Part shown: positions 48,092 to 58,440 of the stretch, piece by piece
Layout: each line of letters starts with the position of its first letter
Numbering within the stretch: the stretch's first letter is position 1
DNA from: Nitrospirota bacterium
GTDB lineage: Bacteria; Nitrospirota; Thermodesulfovibrionia; Thermodesulfovibrionales; Dissulfurispiraceae
Direction: 5' to 3'
Assembly (NCBI GenBank): GCA_040752355.1
Contig: JBFMHE010000012.1
Span: 1-64,000, forward strand
Length of the DNA: 64,000 nt
The notes under the pieces: model-generated
The model's database searches: none
The model's input: the letters and a program-made list of their open reading frames with translations, nothing else
What the model was told of the DNA's origin: nothing
Program-made: the position numbers and the translations under genes

Positions 48092-51000
48092 CTATGCCTT
48101 TGCCTTTTCGATATTGACCATGAAGGCCTTGGATTCAGGGATCATGGTGTTCGGGTCGCCGATAGTCGGCGTCAGGAGGTTCGAGCTGTCTCCGGCGCTG
48201 CCGTCCTCGGGGAACTGCCATCCGAAGTGCCAGGGGAGCCCCACCTGGTGTACGGTGGAGCCGGCAACCTTGAAGGGCTTGAAGCGCTTGGTGACGACCG
48301 CGACCGCCCAGACCTCGCCGCGCGCCGATTTGACCGTAACCTTGTCGCCGTTCCTGATCCCTTTCTCCCTGGCGAGCTCCTCGCTCATCTCGACGAACTG
48401 CTGGGGCATCGCCTCAAGGAGCCACGGCACATGGCGTGTCATGACGCCGGTCTGCCAGTGCTCGGAGACGCGGTAGGTCGTCGCCACATAGGGGAACCTG
48501 ACATCGCACGAGAGATAGATATCCTCGAGATTCTTTCCCCCTTCCGTATAGAAGAGTTTGACGGCCGGGTTGATCCGCTGTTTGGACATGAGGTTTTCCT
48601 GGAGCGGACACTCCAGCGCCTCGTAATGCTCCGGGAACGGTCCGTCGTTGAGCCCGGGACCGAAGATCGCGCCGACGCCGTCGGCCCGCATGATGAAGGG
48701 GAGCTTGCCCTTCTCGTCCGCCATCGGCGGCGCAGGACCGTCGGGCACGTCGCCCTCCCAGACACCGGGCTTGTTGGTCTTGGGGTCGGGCTTGGTCGCG
48801 TTCCATTTGACGAGCGGGCGGTTCGGGTCCCAGGGCTGCCCCTGGGGGTTCACCGATGCGCGGTTGTAGATGATGCGCCTGTTGACCGGCCAGCTCCAGG
48901 ACCACTCCGGGTAGAGGCCGAGCCCGGTGGGGTCGGTCTTCTTCCTGCGGGCCATCATATTGACGATCTTGCCCTCTTTCTGCGTGTAGCTCTGGCAATA
49001 GATCCAGTTGCCCGAAGAGGTCGTCCCGTCGTCCTGGAGATGGACGAAGGTCTGGCAGAGCTCTCCCTTCTTGCCGAGCAGGACCGGGGGATTCGCCTTC
49101 TTGTCGTACACGTCTTCGAGATAGTAGCCGTTGATCTCTTTCGCGATCTCGTGGACATGGACCTCTTTGATCTTGCCGTCCGGCCCCTTCTCTCCGTAGT
49201 TCCAGGTGATGTTCAGGAGGGGAGCGGGATATTTGCCGCCCTTCTCCTGGTAGAGCCTCTTGACGCGGAAGTAGAGCTCGTTGATGATCTCCGCATCCGG
49301 CTTCGACTGGCCTATCGGCTCCACCGCCTTGTACCGCCACTGCGCCCAGCGGCCGGAGTTGCTGATGCTCCCCTCCTTCTCGACAGAGGAGCAGCACGGC
49401 AGCATGAAGACCTCGGTCTGTATCTCTTTCGGGTTCATGCCCGGACCTCTCCAGAACGAGGCGGTCTCGTTATCGAAGAGGTTGACGTTGACCATCCACT
49501 TCAGCTGGGCGAGGGCCTTCCTCGTCTTGTTGGCGTTGGCACTGGAGCACGCGGGATTCTGCCCCCAGGCGAAGAAGCCTTCGAACTTGCCCTTGAGCAT
49601 CTGGTCGAAGAGATTGAGCCAGGAGGCGTTCATCCCTTCATCCAGCTTCGGCAGCCAGGTGTAGCCGAAGTCGTTCTCCTTTGTGGCACTGCTGCCGTAT
49701 ATGGCCTTGAGATAGCTGGTGATGTACTTGCCGCGGTTGCCCCACCAGTTGACGCTCTTCGGCTCCTTGGTCTTGGGCGTATGCTTCTCGATATACCCCT
49801 TGAGATCGGCCAGCGCTGCCGTGGGGGTCGGGATATAGCCCGGCAGTATATGGAAGAGGAGCCCGTAATCGGTAGAGCCCTGGACATTCGACTCGCCTCT
49901 CAGGGCGTTGATGCCGCCGCCGGCCATACCTACATTGCCGAGGAGGAGCTGGATGATCGCCATGGTCCTTATGTTCTGGGTGCCGACGGTATGCTGTGTC
50001 CAGCCCATGGCATAGCACTCGGTGCCGACCCGGTTCGGCTTGCCGGTAGAGGCATAAAGTTTATAGACTTCGAGGAGCTGCTCCTTCGGCGTGCCCGTGA
50101 TGGTCGCGACCTTATCGAGCGTGTAGCGGGAGTAGTGTTTTTTCAGGAGCTGGAACACGCAATTCGGGTCCTTGAGAGCCGGATCCTTTTTCGGATTGCC
50201 GTTCTCGTCCATCTGATAGGACCAGGCCTTTTTATCGTACTTCCTCGTCTTTTCATCATAGCCCGCGAAGAGACCGTCCAGCTCACCCGGGCCTCTGTAA
50301 TCGGGAGTAACGAGGAATGAGGCATTGGTATAGTTGACGACGTATTCCCTGAAATAAAGGTTGTTGTCGAGGATATACTTGATCATGCCGCCGAGGAAGG
50401 CGATATCGGTTCCGGAGCGGAGGGGGGCATAGAGATCCGCCTTCGCCGCGGTCCGCGTAAAGCGGGGGTCGACGACGATGAGCTTGCCGCCCCGCTCCTG
50501 CGCCTTCATGATCCACTTCATCGATATCGGGTGATTCTCGGCGGGGTTGCCGCCCATCACGAGGATTACATCGGCATTCTTGAGATCGATCCAGTGATTC
50601 GTCATTGCACCGCGTCCGAACGACTCTGCCAGAGCCGCTACCGTAGCGGAGTGTCATATTCGGGCCTGATGCTCTATATAAACGAGGCCGAGCGAACGGA
50701 CCCACTTCTGGAGGATGTAGCACTCCTCGTTATCGAGCGCAGCGCTGCCCACATGGGCGATGCCGTCGGTCCTGTTGACGACGAACTCTTTCTCGACCTC
50801 GATCTCGGCGCCGTCGGGCTGCTTTTCCTTCACCTTCGACTTTGATGTGGTCTTGAAGGTCCTGTCGCGGGTGTCCTTGATCTTTTTCGCGATCTCACCG
50901 AGCGCCCAGTCCCACTCGACTTCTTGCCACTTGTCAGACCCCGGTGCGCGGTAGAGCGGTTTGGCAACGCGTTTGTCGTTATTGACGAGCTGATAGAGGG

Positions 51001-51259
51001 ACGATCCTTTGGAACAGAGCGCCCCCTCATTGACAGGATGCTCGGGATCACCCTCGGTATTCACCACCTTGCCGTCGATGCTGTGCACCAGGATGCCGCA
51101 TCCCACCGAACAGTAAGGGCAGATGGTGGTCGTCTCCTTGGCGCCCTTGATCTTGAGCTCGCGGGCGTAGGCCTTGGCGGGCTCGAGATTAACGCCGACA
51201 GAGCCTGCGAGAAACGATCCGCCGGAGATTTTAAGGAAATCTCTGCGTGATAACCCCAT
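48092..51259 (-). CDS. Selenocysteine formate dehydrogenase catalytic subunit (in-frame UGA)
   Basis: Reading through one TGA (50656-50654) gives a single 1055-residue molybdopterin enzyme. It has a Tat signal (SRRDFLKISGG), a [4Fe-4S] motif (CPYCSVGCG plus CSKGSS), and the active-site context HQARI-Sec-HSATVA at residue 202, matching the FdnG-type QAR(V/I)-U-HG site. GRGAMTNHW and MGGNPAENHP follow immediately after it. Without read-through the protein would end just before its active site. A hairpin follows the UGA (50622-50636). It oxidises formate in the periplasm and feeds the two genes downstream. The start has AAGGAGG upstream. Confidence 0.93.
50622..50656 (-). promoter_or_regulatory. 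UGA selenocysteine codon and candidate bacterial SECIS
   Basis: On the minus strand UGA is followed after 17 bases by GGCTCT-GGC-AGAGTC, a 6-base-pair stem with a G-containing loop. Bacterial SECIS hairpins lie in this position directly downstream of the UGA. The smaller stem CCGCT/AGCGG just before could stack on it. Folding and SelB specificity are not tested. Confidence 0.6.
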
Positions 51260-51571
51260 ACATTCCTCCTTCTTTATGTTTGATATAAGCAATCCTTATC
51301 GCCCGATTAATATACGTTTGCATGTTCCTTAAAGTCAAGCTCTTTAGTGTCACTTGAATGTTACTAACAGTTTAAGTTTGTTACATAGGTATAAGCAGAT
51401 TGATTGAAAGCAGGTGCTGCAGGAGGAGCATCGAGATTGGAGCTATCACATTTTTACAAATAGTTATACAGAGAAAACCCGGAATAGCCTTTGAAATGAT
51501 GGCCATAGTGCATCTTCAGACTGCCAGCAGGCTTGTTTACAGTTGAGTGGAACAGCGATACAGGCTCTCGC
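51260..51571. other. Intergenic region between fdh operon and bactofilin gene
   Basis: This is about 310 bases of mostly AT-rich sequence, presumably containing the fdh promoter. A TTGCT-like -12 box near 51310 has the wrong spacing for sigma-54. I saw no convincing FNR or NarL site, no hairpin terminator and no small gene. Confidence 0.4.
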
Positions 51572-51955
51572 CTATTTTGCGGCTGCCTCTTTAGCCGGAA
51601 AGTCGACTACATTGGCCTCTACCTTCTGCGCAAGGGAGTGCCCCTCGAAGACTCCCCCCTCGGCGATAGAGAGCGTCTTCGTCTGGATATCGCCGAAGAC
51701 TTTGCCGTTATGCTTGATCTCGAGAAGCTCCTCGGTCTTGATATTCCCCTCAACCCTGCCGCCGATGACGACGGTCTTCGCCGCTATGTTGCCCCTCACC
51801 GAGCCGTCTTCGCCGATGATGACCCAGTCGGCAGCGATATTGCCGATTAAGGCGCCGTCGATCCTGAAGGTCCCCTGCGTGGTGATATCGCCCCTGAACT
51901 CGGAGTTGGCGCCGACGAGCGCCTCGAGCTTGTCGAAGTTCTTCTTCTTGAACAT
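51572..51955 (-). CDS. Bactofilin
   Basis: The 127-residue protein consists of short repeating beta-strands (FRGDITTQGTFRIDG, VRGNIAAKTVVIGG, VEGNIKTEELLEI) typical of the bactofilin beta-helix, a polymer-forming cytoskeletal protein. Its ATG overlaps the M23 peptidase stop (TGATG) and has GGAGG upstream. A bactofilin next to an M23 peptidase is a recurring pair in which the filament positions the hydrolase to shape the cell wall. Confidence 0.93.
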   Translation of the reverse strand: MFKKKNFDKLEALVGANSEFRGDITTQGTFRIDGALIGNIAADWVIIGEDGSVRGNIAAKTVVIGGRVEGNIKTEELLEIKHNGKVFGDIQTKTLSIAEGGVFEGHSLAQKVEANVVDFPAKEAAAK

Positions 51956-52821
51956 CACTTTTCCTCCTTTGCAGCCCGGGCCTCTACTATGAACTGACGG
52001 GGATTGATCGGCTTGCCTTTATGCCACACCTCATAATGGACATGCGGCCCTGTCGAATTGCCGGTAGACCCGGAATAGGCGACCGTATCGCCCCGCTTCA
52101 CCCGGCTCCCGACCTTTACTGCCAGGGATTTATTATGCGCATAGAACGTTGAGTAACCGAACCCGTGCTCGATCACCACCAGGTTCCCGTTGCCGCCGCT
52201 CCAGCCTGCAAAGCTGATGACCCCTTCGGCAGTCGCCGTCACCGGCGTTCCTGAAGGGGCGGCGAGGTCGACTCCGGAATGGAACTCAGCGCCGCCCTCG
52301 CGGGGGTCCTCTCTCATCCCGTAACCGGAGGTGAGCCTGCCCTGAATCGGCAATCCCCTCGGTGTCGCCATGTAGACCGTCCGCTGCTCTTTCAGGAACT
52401 CCCTGATCTCGCTGACAGTGTTGACGCTGTTTTTGATCTGGTCCTTCAGGATATCCATATCGAGCGAGCCTGCATCCGAAGTGTTCACCTTCGGATCGAG
52501 ATTCTCGAGTATCCGCTCCTTATTGCCGAACGAGAGCAGGCGGGAAAGCTCTGCCTCGGCCTTTTTCATGGCGGAGAGCGACGACTTCATCTCACTGAAC
52601 TGATCGGCATAGAAGTTCAGCTTTTTCTGCATATCGTAGTACTCGACCGTGTTGATCGCTATGGTCACGACGTATCCCGTGCCGATGAGCCAGAGGAACA
52701 CCGAGGCGATGATCCCGATCGAAGGGAGCTTGAGGTTGATAGTCCTCTTGCTGTCGTGAGGAATGAGCATGATCGTTACCGGTGTAAAAAGCTTTTTGAA
52801 AAGTCTTTTTATCTTATACAT
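51955..52821 (-). CDS. M23 peptidoglycan endopeptidase
   Basis: The 288-residue protein has one N-terminal membrane helix (about 32-54), a coiled-coil segment (about 62-115) and a LytM/M23 domain with zinc ligands in FHSGVDLA and HVHYEVW and the YAH motif. It cuts peptide cross-links in the wall. It overlaps purM by 8 bases upstream and bactofilin downstream, forming one transcriptional unit. It is probably positioned by the bactofilin filament. Confidence 0.92.
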   Translation of the reverse strand: MYKIKRLFKKLFTPVTIMLIPHDSKRTINLKLPSIGIIASVFLWLIGTGYVVTIAINTVEYYDMQKKLNFYADQFSEMKSSLSAMKKAEAELSRLLSFGNKERILENLDPKVNTSDAGSLDMDILKDQIKNSVNTVSEIREFLKEQRTVYMATPRGLPIQGRLTSGYGMREDPREGGAEFHSGVDLAAPSGTPVTATAEGVISFAGWSGGNGNLVVIEHGFGYSTFYAHNKSLAVKVGSRVKRGDTVAYSGSTGNSTGPHVHYEVWHKGKPINPRQFIVEARAAKEEK

Positions 52822-53848
52822 ACCGTAACTTTTCCGATCCCCCTTTTTCGATTGAGCCTATCCGGCAGGCGTCGTACCCGTGCTGCTTCAGTAGCGAGAT
52901 GGATTTGTCGGCATGCCGCTCTTCGAGAACGACAACGTACCCGATGCCCATATTGAAGGTCTTCTGCATATCCTTATCGGGGACATTCCCTATCCCTTTA
53001 ATGAGCGTGAAGACCGGGGGCACCGGCCACGAGCCTTCCCGTATCACCGCCGTGACCCCATCCCGTAAAATCCTCGGGACATTGCCGACGATGCCGCCGC
53101 CCGTGATATGCGCCATGCCCTTTATCGCCACCGCGGCGCTGAGCGCGGCGACGGCCTTCACATAGATGCGCGTCGGCTTGAGCAGCTCCTCGCCGATCGT
53201 GCAGCCCAATTCGGGAAGCTGTCTCTTTATGTCATACTGTGCGACATCGAAGAAGGCCTTGCGGGCGAGCGAGTAGCCGTTGCTGTGGAGACCGCTTGAT
53301 GCGATGCCGATGATGGCGTCGCCCTCCCTGATCGCCGAGCCGTCGACGACCTTGGGCCGGTCCACCACCCCGACCGCGAACCCGGCGAGGTCGTACTCGC
53401 CCTCCCCGTAGAAGCCGGGCATCTCCGCCGTCTCGCCGCCGATGAGCGCGCAGCCCGACTCCCTGCACCCCTCGGCAATGCCTTTCACTATATCTTTCGA
53501 CTTGTCTGCATCGAGCCTCCCGGTCGCGAAGTAATCGAGGAAGAAGAGCGGCTCGGCGCCGAGGGTGAGGATATCGTTCACGCACATCGCCACCAGGTCG
53601 ATGCCCACCGTGTCATGCTTATCCATCATGAAAGCGATCTTCAGCTTCGTGCCGACACCGTCGGTCCCGCTCACCAGTACGGGCTCCTTGTACTTGGCGA
53701 TATCGAGCTTGAAGAGCGCGCCGAACGACCCGATATCCGTCAGCACCTCGGGCCTGAAGGTCTTCTTGACTATGGGAGAGATGAGGCTGACGAAACGATC
53801 CCCCTCGTCGATATCAACGCCCGCTTTCTTATAGGTCAACTCGTCCAT
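52814..53848 (-). CDS. purM: Phosphoribosylformylglycinamidine cyclo-ligase
   Basis: The 344-residue protein matches PurM (AIR synthetase) of purine synthesis. YKKAGVDIDEG, the GTDGVGTKL nucleotide-binding segment, GGETAEMPGFY and ASSGLHSNGYSL are diagnostic. The ATG at 53848 has GAGGTG before it; a longer in-frame start adds five residues. Its 3' end overlaps the M23 gene. The 53849-54089 gap upstream shows no clear regulatory element. Confidence 0.96.
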   Translation of the reverse strand: MDELTYKKAGVDIDEGDRFVSLISPIVKKTFRPEVLTDIGSFGALFKLDIAKYKEPVLVSGTDGVGTKLKIAFMMDKHDTVGIDLVAMCVNDILTLGAEPLFFLDYFATGRLDADKSKDIVKGIAEGCRESGCALIGGETAEMPGFYGEGEYDLAGFAVGVVDRPKVVDGSAIREGDAIIGIASSGLHSNGYSLARKAFFDVAQYDIKRQLPELGCTIGEELLKPTRIYVKAVAALSAAVAIKGMAHITGGGIVGNVPRILRDGVTAVIREGSWPVPPVFTLIKGIGNVPDKDMQKTFNMGIGYVVVLEERHADKSISLLKQHGYDACRIGSIEKGGSEKLRYV

Positions 53849-54089
53849 GAGCACCTCAACCAAATAGTTTGATCGGATAAAGCAACTTTTTTGCGTACTT
53901 ACGTTACCATACTGCGCCGATTAATTCCATAGGGCGTAACGGTACTTTTCACCTCGACAGCCCGCCGGTGAAGAGAGAGCCGCCGGCTTTGCGATAAGTA
54001 TAAACGCTGCGCGGCTGGATATGCAGTGCGCGCTGTCACAATTATTATGCTGCAGGAGTGAGGCGCGTCGAGGAGGGGCGCGGGGCGGT

Positions 54090-54935
54090 CTACGAGGAGA
54101 TCTTCATGCTGATGTCCACCGCCCGCGCCGAGTGGGTGAGCGCCCCGATGGAAATGATATCGACGCCTGTCCCGGCGACTTCGCGGAGGTTGTCGATAGT
54201 GATGCCGCCGGAGGCTTCGAGGAGCGCCCTGCCTCTGACGAGAGCGGCGGCTTTCTTCATGTCGGCAGCGGACATATTGTCGAGCATGATGATGTCGGCG
54301 CCGCCTTCGAGGGCTGCGTTCAGCTCATCGAAGTCCTTCACTTCGATCTCTATTTTCATAAGGTGATGCGCCTTTTTGGCGCGCTCGAGCGCCTCTTTCA
54401 CCCCGCCTGCGATCGCGATATGGTTATCCTTGATAAGGATGCCGTCGAAGAGCCCGAAGCGGTGGTTCGCGCCGCCGCCGATCCTGACCCCGTACTTCTC
54501 CATGAGGCGCATGCCCGGCGTGGTCTTCCTCGTATCGACGATCCGCACACGGAGTCCGGCGACTTGCTCGATGAAAGATCTGGTCAGCGTCGCTATACCC
54601 GATATGCGCTGCAGCATGTTGAGCGCTACGCGCTCGCCGGCGAGCAGGCTCCGGGCGCTTCCGCTGATACGGGCCACCTCGGTTCCGCGGTTAACCCGCT
54701 CGCCCTCTTCCCGGAGCACGGTTATCCGGATGCCGGGGTCGACGGCATGGAATACCCTCTTGACGAAGGGCATGCCGGCGAGGACGAATTCTTCCTTCGC
54801 CTTTATGATGCCCTCGGCTTCCCTCTCTTCGGGAACGGTCAGGAGCGAGGTGATATCGCCCTGACCTATATCCTCGGCAAGGGCGAGACGGACGGTCTCG
54901 TCGATAAGATGCGAATAGTGCGGTTCGCTGTCCAT
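54090..54935 (-). CDS. nadC: Quinolinate phosphoribosyltransferase (decarboxylating)
   Basis: The 281-residue enzyme makes nicotinate mononucleotide from quinolinate and PRPP in NAD synthesis. ALAEDIGQGDITS, the DTRKTTPGMRLMEKYGVRIGG substrate loop (Arg/Lys-rich), IKDNHIA and LEASGGIT are diagnostic, and the length is normal. AGGGAG precedes its ATG. It is a single gene between purM and a hypothetical protein. Confidence 0.95.
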   Translation of the reverse strand: MDSEPHYSHLIDETVRLALAEDIGQGDITSLLTVPEEREAEGIIKAKEEFVLAGMPFVKRVFHAVDPGIRITVLREEGERVNRGTEVARISGSARSLLAGERVALNMLQRISGIATLTRSFIEQVAGLRVRIVDTRKTTPGMRLMEKYGVRIGGGANHRFGLFDGILIKDNHIAIAGGVKEALERAKKAHHLMKIEIEVKDFDELNAALEGGADIIMLDNMSAADMKKAAALVRGRALLEASGGITIDNLREVAGTGVDIISIGALTHSARAVDISMKISS

Positions 54936-55014
54936 GTCTCCCTATGAAAAGTATTGATATGAGTAATTGCGAGAATGAGCGAACCTGCCATGCCCTGCCA
55001 TGCCCTCCCGCACG

Positions 55015-55497
55015 CTATCGCTTCCTGAAAAGGCTGAACAGTCCGAAGAGCCCCCCGGCCACCGCGCCGATGGCGGCTGCTGACTTCCAGTCGAGCAGGG
55101 TCGTCACATTGCCGTTTATGTTCTTCCCGATCATGAGAAGGGCGGAACTGTTGTTCGCGGTAATTTCATTCGCCACCGCGGCTCCGACGGCGGACCTGTT
55201 TACCGTCATCTCCCCTGCCGAGACCGCAGCGGTCGAAAACGAGAAATTGAGGTTCGTCGTGCTGCCGGCGGCAAGAACGCCGATACTTTGGTTCAGGGAG
55301 AGGTTCGCCCCCCGCATCAGCACCGATGCCCCTTGCGTCACCTCCACCCGTTCGCCGTCGATGCTCAGGGCTCCCACCTGCTGCAGCTCCACATGGCCGC
55401 CGTCAACGGCGCGGACCGTGCTCTGCTTGATCGTGATGAACTCCGCCTCGACCAGATCGACCTTCTTTTCTTCTATATCCATCGTCTCCTTTTCCAT
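55015..55497 (-). CDS. Hypothetical protein with C-terminal membrane helix
   Basis: I do not recognise this 160-residue protein. It begins with a charged segment, followed by short beta-like repeats (about 20-130) rich in Val, Ser, Thr, Gly and Asn, such as VELQQVGALSIDG and VTQGASVLM, which could form a beta-helix. One hydrophobic segment (about 136-156) precedes a basic end (FRKR). GGGGGAG lies before the ATG. A C-terminally anchored, filament- or scaffold-like protein facing the cytoplasm is possible. Confidence 0.6.
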   Translation of the reverse strand: MEKETMDIEEKKVDLVEAEFITIKQSTVRAVDGGHVELQQVGALSIDGERVEVTQGASVLMRGANLSLNQSIGVLAAGSTTNLNFSFSTAAVSAGEMTVNRSAVGAAVANEITANNSSALLMIGKNINGNVTTLLDWKSAAAIGAVAGGLFGLFSLFRKR

Positions 55498-55524
55498 TTC
55501 CGCTCCCCCTCTCTCGTGGCCGGG

Positions 55525-58344
55525 TTACTTGATGGTTTCCAATAACGTCAGGGTCTCTTCTATCTTGCCCTTCTTGCTCACCAGGTCGTCGAACTTGGCC
55601 CTGTCCTTTTCCAGAACACTTCTCGGCGCGTTCCTGAGAAAATCCTCGTTCTGGAGCTTCCGGTTCAGGAACGACAAGGATTCGTCGACCTTCCCCATCT
55701 CCTTCCGGAGCCTGCCGACCTCGGCGCCCACATCGAGCAGCCCTTCGATCGGGATATAAATCTCCATATCCTTCTGGACCGACACGGCCGAGCCCTTGAT
55801 GCGCTCCACGCCGGGACCGATGGTCACGTCTCTCGCCCTCGTCAGTTTTTTGAGCGCTGCGAGTGTGGCGGAAAGCACCTCTTCCGCCTCCTTCGAGAGG
55901 GTCCTGATAGCGACGGTGAGCTCCACCGAGGGGCTTATATTCAGCTCTCCCCGTATGCTCCTGATGCCCGTTACGGCGCCGAGCAGGTATTCCATGCTGC
56001 GCTCGGCTTCCGGGAAATCGGGCAGCTCCGCGGGATAGGCGGAGAGCATGACCGTCCCTTCATGATCGAAAACGCTCTTCCAGAGCTCTTCAGTGACGAA
56101 GGGCGTAAAGGGGTGCAGCAGCTGGAGGCTCTTTTCGAGCACGAAGTAGAGGCAGGTGACCACGGCCCTCTTCTGCTCGGTATCGTCGCCGTAGAGCACC
56201 GGCTTGCTCAGCTCGAGATACCAGTCGCAGAACTCGTGCCAGAGGAAATGGTAAAGACTGTTCGCCGCATCGTTGAAGCGGTAGCTCCGGAGGTTGCGGT
56301 CTGCCTCACGGGCCGCGGAGGCGAGCCTGCTCAGTATCCACCTGCTCGAGAGGTCGAGGTCTCTTTCGATTTCGCTGAGAGGCTGCCGGGTCCACTGCTC
56401 CTCGTTCCGGACGATGAATTTGGCCGCATTCCAGAGCTTGTTGATGAAGTGCCGGTAGCCTTCGAGCCGCTCCTCGGAGAAGCGCACATCCCTCCCCTGC
56501 GCGGCAAAGGCAGCGAGAGAGAACCGGAACGCATCAGCGCCGTACTTGTCGATCATCACGAGCGGGTCGATGACATTGCCCTTCGATTTGCTCATTTTCT
56601 GACCCTTCGCATCGCGCACGAGGGCATGGATGTAGACATCCCTGAAGGGCACGTCATCCATGAACTTGAGCCCCATCATGAGCATGCGCGCCACCCAGAA
56701 GAAGAGGATGTCGAACCCGGTCACGAGAACGCTCGTCGGATAGAAGGCGCCGAGGTCATCGGTCTCCTCGGGCCAGCCGAGGGTCGAGAAGGGCCAGAGC
56801 GCGGATGAGAACCAGGTGTCGAGCACATCGGGGTCGCGGATAAGGGCGGAGCTTCCGCAGCCCGGGCAGGCGGCGAGGTCTTCACGCCGGCAGAAGGGTT
56901 TCACCTCTTTCGAGATGCGGATTATCTTCGAACTCTTTATGATCTCGTCATGGCTGAGGCCGGATGCCCTCAGCTCGGCATAGGTTCCGCCCGTCAGGGT
57001 ACGCCCGTCCCGGAGCGTCACCGGCGAATGGAAGATATGCTCGATCAGACCGGCCTGGGGCTGTCCCGCATCATTCCTGCATTCGGGGCAGTACCACACC
57101 GGTATCCGGTGTCCCCACCAGATCTGGCGCGAGATGCACCAGTCCTTGATGTCGCGCATCCAGGCATAATAGTTATTGTTCCACGAATCGGGAATGAGCT
57201 TTGTCCTGCCCTCCTCCACCGCCTTCACCGCCTCGGCAGCGAGGGGAGCGATCCTGACGTACCACTGGATGGTGAGGAGCGGCTCGATGACCGTCTTGCA
57301 CCGGTAGCAGTGGCCCACGGCATGGGTGTGCTTCTTCTCCTCGTCGAGGAGCCCCGCCTCTTTGAGGTCGGCGAGGACCCGCTTTCTGCATTCGTAGCGG
57401 TCGAGCCCTTTATAGGCGTCGCCGGCTTCGGGAGCCATCCGGCCGTCTTCGGAAATGACCGTTATCGACGGGAGATGATGGCGCTTCCCCATCGCCTCGT
57501 CGTTGAAGTCGTGGGCAGGAGTGACCTTCACCGCTCCTGTGCCAAAGGCCGGGTCAACGGCAGCATCGGCGATCACCGGAATGGTCCTGCCGGTGAGCGG
57601 CAGGGCGAGCTGCTTGCCGATAACGGTCCGGTACCGCTCGTCCTCGGGATTTACGGCCACGGCCGTATCGCCGAGCATGGTCTCGGGCCTGGTCGTGGCG
57701 ACCGTAAGATACCCGCTCCTGTCGGCGAGAGGATACCTGATCGAATAGAGCTTTCCGCCGATCTCCTCGTACTCCACTTCGAGATCCGAGAGCGCCGTAT
57801 GGCAGCGCGGACACCAGTTGATGAGCCGGTTATCACGGTAGATCAGCCCCTCGTCGAAGAGCCGCACGAAGACCTCACGGACCGCCCTCGAGAGCCCTTC
57901 ATCGAGGGTAAAGCGCTCCCGCGACCAGTCGCAGGAGGCCCCGAGCTTCTTGAGCTGGTGTATGATCCTTCCGCCGTACTCCGCCTTCCACTTCCAGACC
58001 TCTTCGATGAACTTCTCCCGGCCCACCTCCTGCCTGCTTATGCCCTTCTTCCCGAGCTCGCGCTCCACCACATTCTGGGTGGCGATACCGGCGTGGTCGG
58101 TCCCCGGGAGCCAGAGGACCTCATGCCCGAGCATCCTCTTCCAGCGCGCAAGAATATCCTGGATGGTGGCATTGAGGGCATGGCCCATATGCAGCGAGCC
58201 GGTGACGTTGGGGGGCGGGATGACGATGCTGAAAGGACCGCGCGGCGCTCCGGCTGCGGGTTTGAAATAGCCCTTGCCCTCCCAGTACTGATACCATGTA
58301 TCTTCGATGTCGGCGGGATTATAGTTCTGTTTTATTTCGCCCAT
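55525..58344 (-). CDS. valS: Valyl-tRNA synthetase
   Basis: The 939-residue class I synthetase has the HIGH-type motif (HMGHALNATIQD), the KMSKS loop (KMSKSKGNV), a CP1 editing domain (TTRPETMLGDTAV, TPAHDFND) and a C-terminal coiled coil (about 880-935) as expected for ValRS. Length is standard. Its ATG has AGGGAGAG upstream. It is a housekeeping gene. Confidence 0.97.
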   Translation of the reverse strand: MGEIKQNYNPADIEDTWYQYWEGKGYFKPAAGAPRGPFSIVIPPPNVTGSLHMGHALNATIQDILARWKRMLGHEVLWLPGTDHAGIATQNVVERELGKKGISRQEVGREKFIEEVWKWKAEYGGRIIHQLKKLGASCDWSRERFTLDEGLSRAVREVFVRLFDEGLIYRDNRLINWCPRCHTALSDLEVEYEEIGGKLYSIRYPLADRSGYLTVATTRPETMLGDTAVAVNPEDERYRTVIGKQLALPLTGRTIPVIADAAVDPAFGTGAVKVTPAHDFNDEAMGKRHHLPSITVISEDGRMAPEAGDAYKGLDRYECRKRVLADLKEAGLLDEEKKHTHAVGHCYRCKTVIEPLLTIQWYVRIAPLAAEAVKAVEEGRTKLIPDSWNNNYYAWMRDIKDWCISRQIWWGHRIPVWYCPECRNDAGQPQAGLIEHIFHSPVTLRDGRTLTGGTYAELRASGLSHDEIIKSSKIIRISKEVKPFCRREDLAACPGCGSSALIRDPDVLDTWFSSALWPFSTLGWPEETDDLGAFYPTSVLVTGFDILFFWVARMLMMGLKFMDDVPFRDVYIHALVRDAKGQKMSKSKGNVIDPLVMIDKYGADAFRFSLAAFAAQGRDVRFSEERLEGYRHFINKLWNAAKFIVRNEEQWTRQPLSEIERDLDLSSRWILSRLASAAREADRNLRSYRFNDAANSLYHFLWHEFCDWYLELSKPVLYGDDTEQKRAVVTCLYFVLEKSLQLLHPFTPFVTEELWKSVFDHEGTVMLSAYPAELPDFPEAERSMEYLLGAVTGIRSIRGELNISPSVELTVAIRTLSKEAEEVLSATLAALKKLTRARDVTIGPGVERIKGSAVSVQKDMEIYIPIEGLLDVGAEVGRLRKEMGKVDESLSFLNRKLQNEDFLRNAPRSVLEKDRAKFDDLVSKKGKIEETLTLLETIK

Positions 58345-58440
58345 GTCTCTCCCTGAATGAACACTATCACTGATAGTCGATAGATTTTTGATTATACTAC
58401 GAGCACGAAGAGGGGGGCAACAAGGGGATTGCGCTCCCCA

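Noticed and set aside
48077-50320. Long plus-strand frame opposite the formate dehydrogenase
   Set aside because: Composition-driven shadow; the minus strand is an unmistakable molybdopterin enzyme.
50654-50656. Premature stop splitting the formate dehydrogenase gene
   Set aside because: It is a TGA at the exact selenocysteine position with conserved flanks, so read-through rather than a pseudogene is the better reading.
51295-51320. Possible sigma-54 site and FNR box before the formate dehydrogenase operon
   Set aside because: The GG-to-GC spacing is 11 instead of 10 bases, and the FNR-like half-sites do not match in both arms.
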